Assembly: GCA_017743585.1 (NCBI GenBank)
Contig: JAGHYP010000201.1
Span: 1 to 5,207, forward strand
Direction: 5' to 3'
DNA length: 5,207 nucleotides
Origin: Chloroflexota bacterium
GTDB lineage: Bacteria; Chloroflexota; Anaerolineae; Aggregatilineales; UBA2796
Below the pieces are notes generated by a model. It worked only from the letters and a program-made list of their open reading frames with translations, was not told the origin of the DNA and searched no databases. How positions within the stretch are numbered: position 1 is the stretch's first letter; every line of letters begins with the position of its first letter. A program made the position numbers and the translations under genes. Shown in pieces: positions 4,593 through 5,207 of the stretch.

Positions 4593-5207
4593 TCACTCAG
4601 GCACGCCCCAGATGCGAAAAGTGCCGTCATATGAGCTCGAAGCGATGAAGCGTCCGTCAGGCGACCACGCGACTGACCACACATTGCCCCTATGCCCTTC
4701 GAGCGCGCGCAGGAGCTGCCCGCTCCCCGCATCCCAGACGCGGACTGTGTCGTCCGCTGAGCCTGAGGCGAGGAAGCGCCCGTCAGGCGACCACGCGACT
4801 GACAACACCCCGCCTGTATGCCCTTCGAGCGCGCGCAAGAGCCGCCCGCTCGCCGCATCCCGAACGCGGACTGTGCGGTCAGCTGAGCCTGAGGCGAGGA
4901 AGCGCCCGTCAGGCGACCACGCAACTGAACTTGCCCGGTTTGTATGTCCCTCAAGTGTCTGCGAAAGCTTCCCTACCCCCACATCCCAGACGCGGACTGT
5001 GTTGTCCCATGAGCCTGAGGCGAGGAAGCGCCCGTCGGGCGACCACGCAACTGAACTGGTGTATGTATTTTCTCCAATCAAGCGCGGCGTCTGCTTGAAA
5101 TCCTTCGCGTCATATAACCAGACGCCGATGCTGCTCGCCACTGCCAGTGTCTTTCCATCGGGCGAGTACTGTATCTGTTCAATTCTGCCGCGTCCGAGGC
5201 GGCGCAG
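4593..5207 (-). CDS. WD40-repeat beta-propeller protein, C-terminal part (5' end beyond window)
   Basis: The frame is open from the right edge to the stop at 4593 (204 codons) and clearly continues upstream. The GTG at 5141 is internal, because the preceding residues LRRLGRGRIEQIQYSPDGKTL already belong to a WD40 blade. Visible units are a divergent blade (residues 1-50, ending GVWLYDAK plus linker), three 42-residue blades (51-92, 93-134, 135-176) and a last partial unit (177-204, ending FRIWGVPE). Each blade has AWSPDGRFLASGS, a D-x-TVRVWD segment and LEGH. In the second 42-residue blade the final Trp is Arg (VRVRD). WD40 propellers are protein-interaction scaffolds. Whether an effector domain, signal peptide or further blades precede it cannot be seen; the first visible blade looks like the N-terminal blade of plain cytoplasmic WD40 proteins. 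It ends 134 bp before the cytochrome start, on the same strand. Confidence 0.92.
   Translation of the reverse strand: MRRLGRGRIEQIQYSPDGKTLAVASSIGVWLYDAKDFKQTPRLIGENTYTSSVAWSPDGRFLASGSWDNTVRVWDVGVGKLSQTLEGHTNRASSVAWSPDGRFLASGSADRTVRVRDAASGRLLRALEGHTGGVLSVAWSPDGRFLASGSADDTVRVWDAGSGQLLRALEGHRGNVWSVAWSPDGRFIASSSYDGTFRIWGVPE
4596..5057 (-). repeat. 126-bp tandem repeats encoding WD40 blades
   Basis: Three full 126-bp units (4680-5057) and a partial fourth (4596-4679) repeat in exact register: the marker GCGACC recurs at 4661, 4787, 4913 and 5039. Bases 4756-4796 and 4882-4922 are identical over 41 bp. Conservation at DNA level, including synonymous positions, points to recent duplication or gene conversion between blades. 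Confidence 0.9.

Noticed and set aside
4481..4954. Minus-strand frame with repeated GRLTGASS-type units
   Set aside because: It is the 126-bp WD40 repeat read out of frame; the periodicity comes from the real gene.
4596..5057. CRISPR array
   Set aside because: The 126-bp period has no unique spacers and encodes WD40 blades in one frame.

Overview
This GC-rich, GCGC-rich window comes from a bacterium, most likely a Chloroflexota member. That placement is inferred from protein style: a lipoprotein cytochrome c with a long Thr/Pro spacer, near-identical WD40 blades of the type SVAWSPDGRFLASGS, and the HNH and HAD types. No rRNA, tRNA, CRISPR array, insertion sequence or integrase is visible.

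Left block, minus strand (1-976): an HNH endonuclease with a complete zinc-Cys4/HNH core is followed 67 bp later by the N-terminal 115 codons of a GT-B (family 4 type) glycosyltransferase, which runs off the left edge. The edge carries a perfect 27-bp inverted repeat (1-27 against 98-124). This is either a hairpin inside the gene or a fold-back artefact at a contig end.

Control region (977-1340): this 364-bp stretch has no convincing gene. It lies between divergent transcription units and holds a TATAAT box facing the HNH gene, a TACAAT box facing the HAD gene, and a cluster of TAGCGC/GCGCTA motifs, two of which form a 15-bp inverted repeat over the TACAAT box.

Central plus-strand operon (1341-2950): a HAD phosphatase-like protein is translationally coupled (TGATG) to a shikimate-kinase-fold protein whose P-loop and substrate motif are degenerate. 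A short redoxin relic follows: SPSS stands where redox-active relatives have CPxC, and the C-terminal half is lost, with a probable frameshift. TAGATCG repeats fill the convergent junction.

Right block, minus strand (2981-5207): in transcription order there is the C-terminal part of a WD40 beta-propeller protein (its start is outside the window), a class I cytochrome c lipoprotein with its own good sigma70-type promoter, and a full-length DtxR/MntR-type metalloregulator with an extended -10 promoter overlapped by an inverted repeat. The regulator and the cytochrome could both belong to iron/redox physiology, but no metal transporter is present to support a shared circuit.
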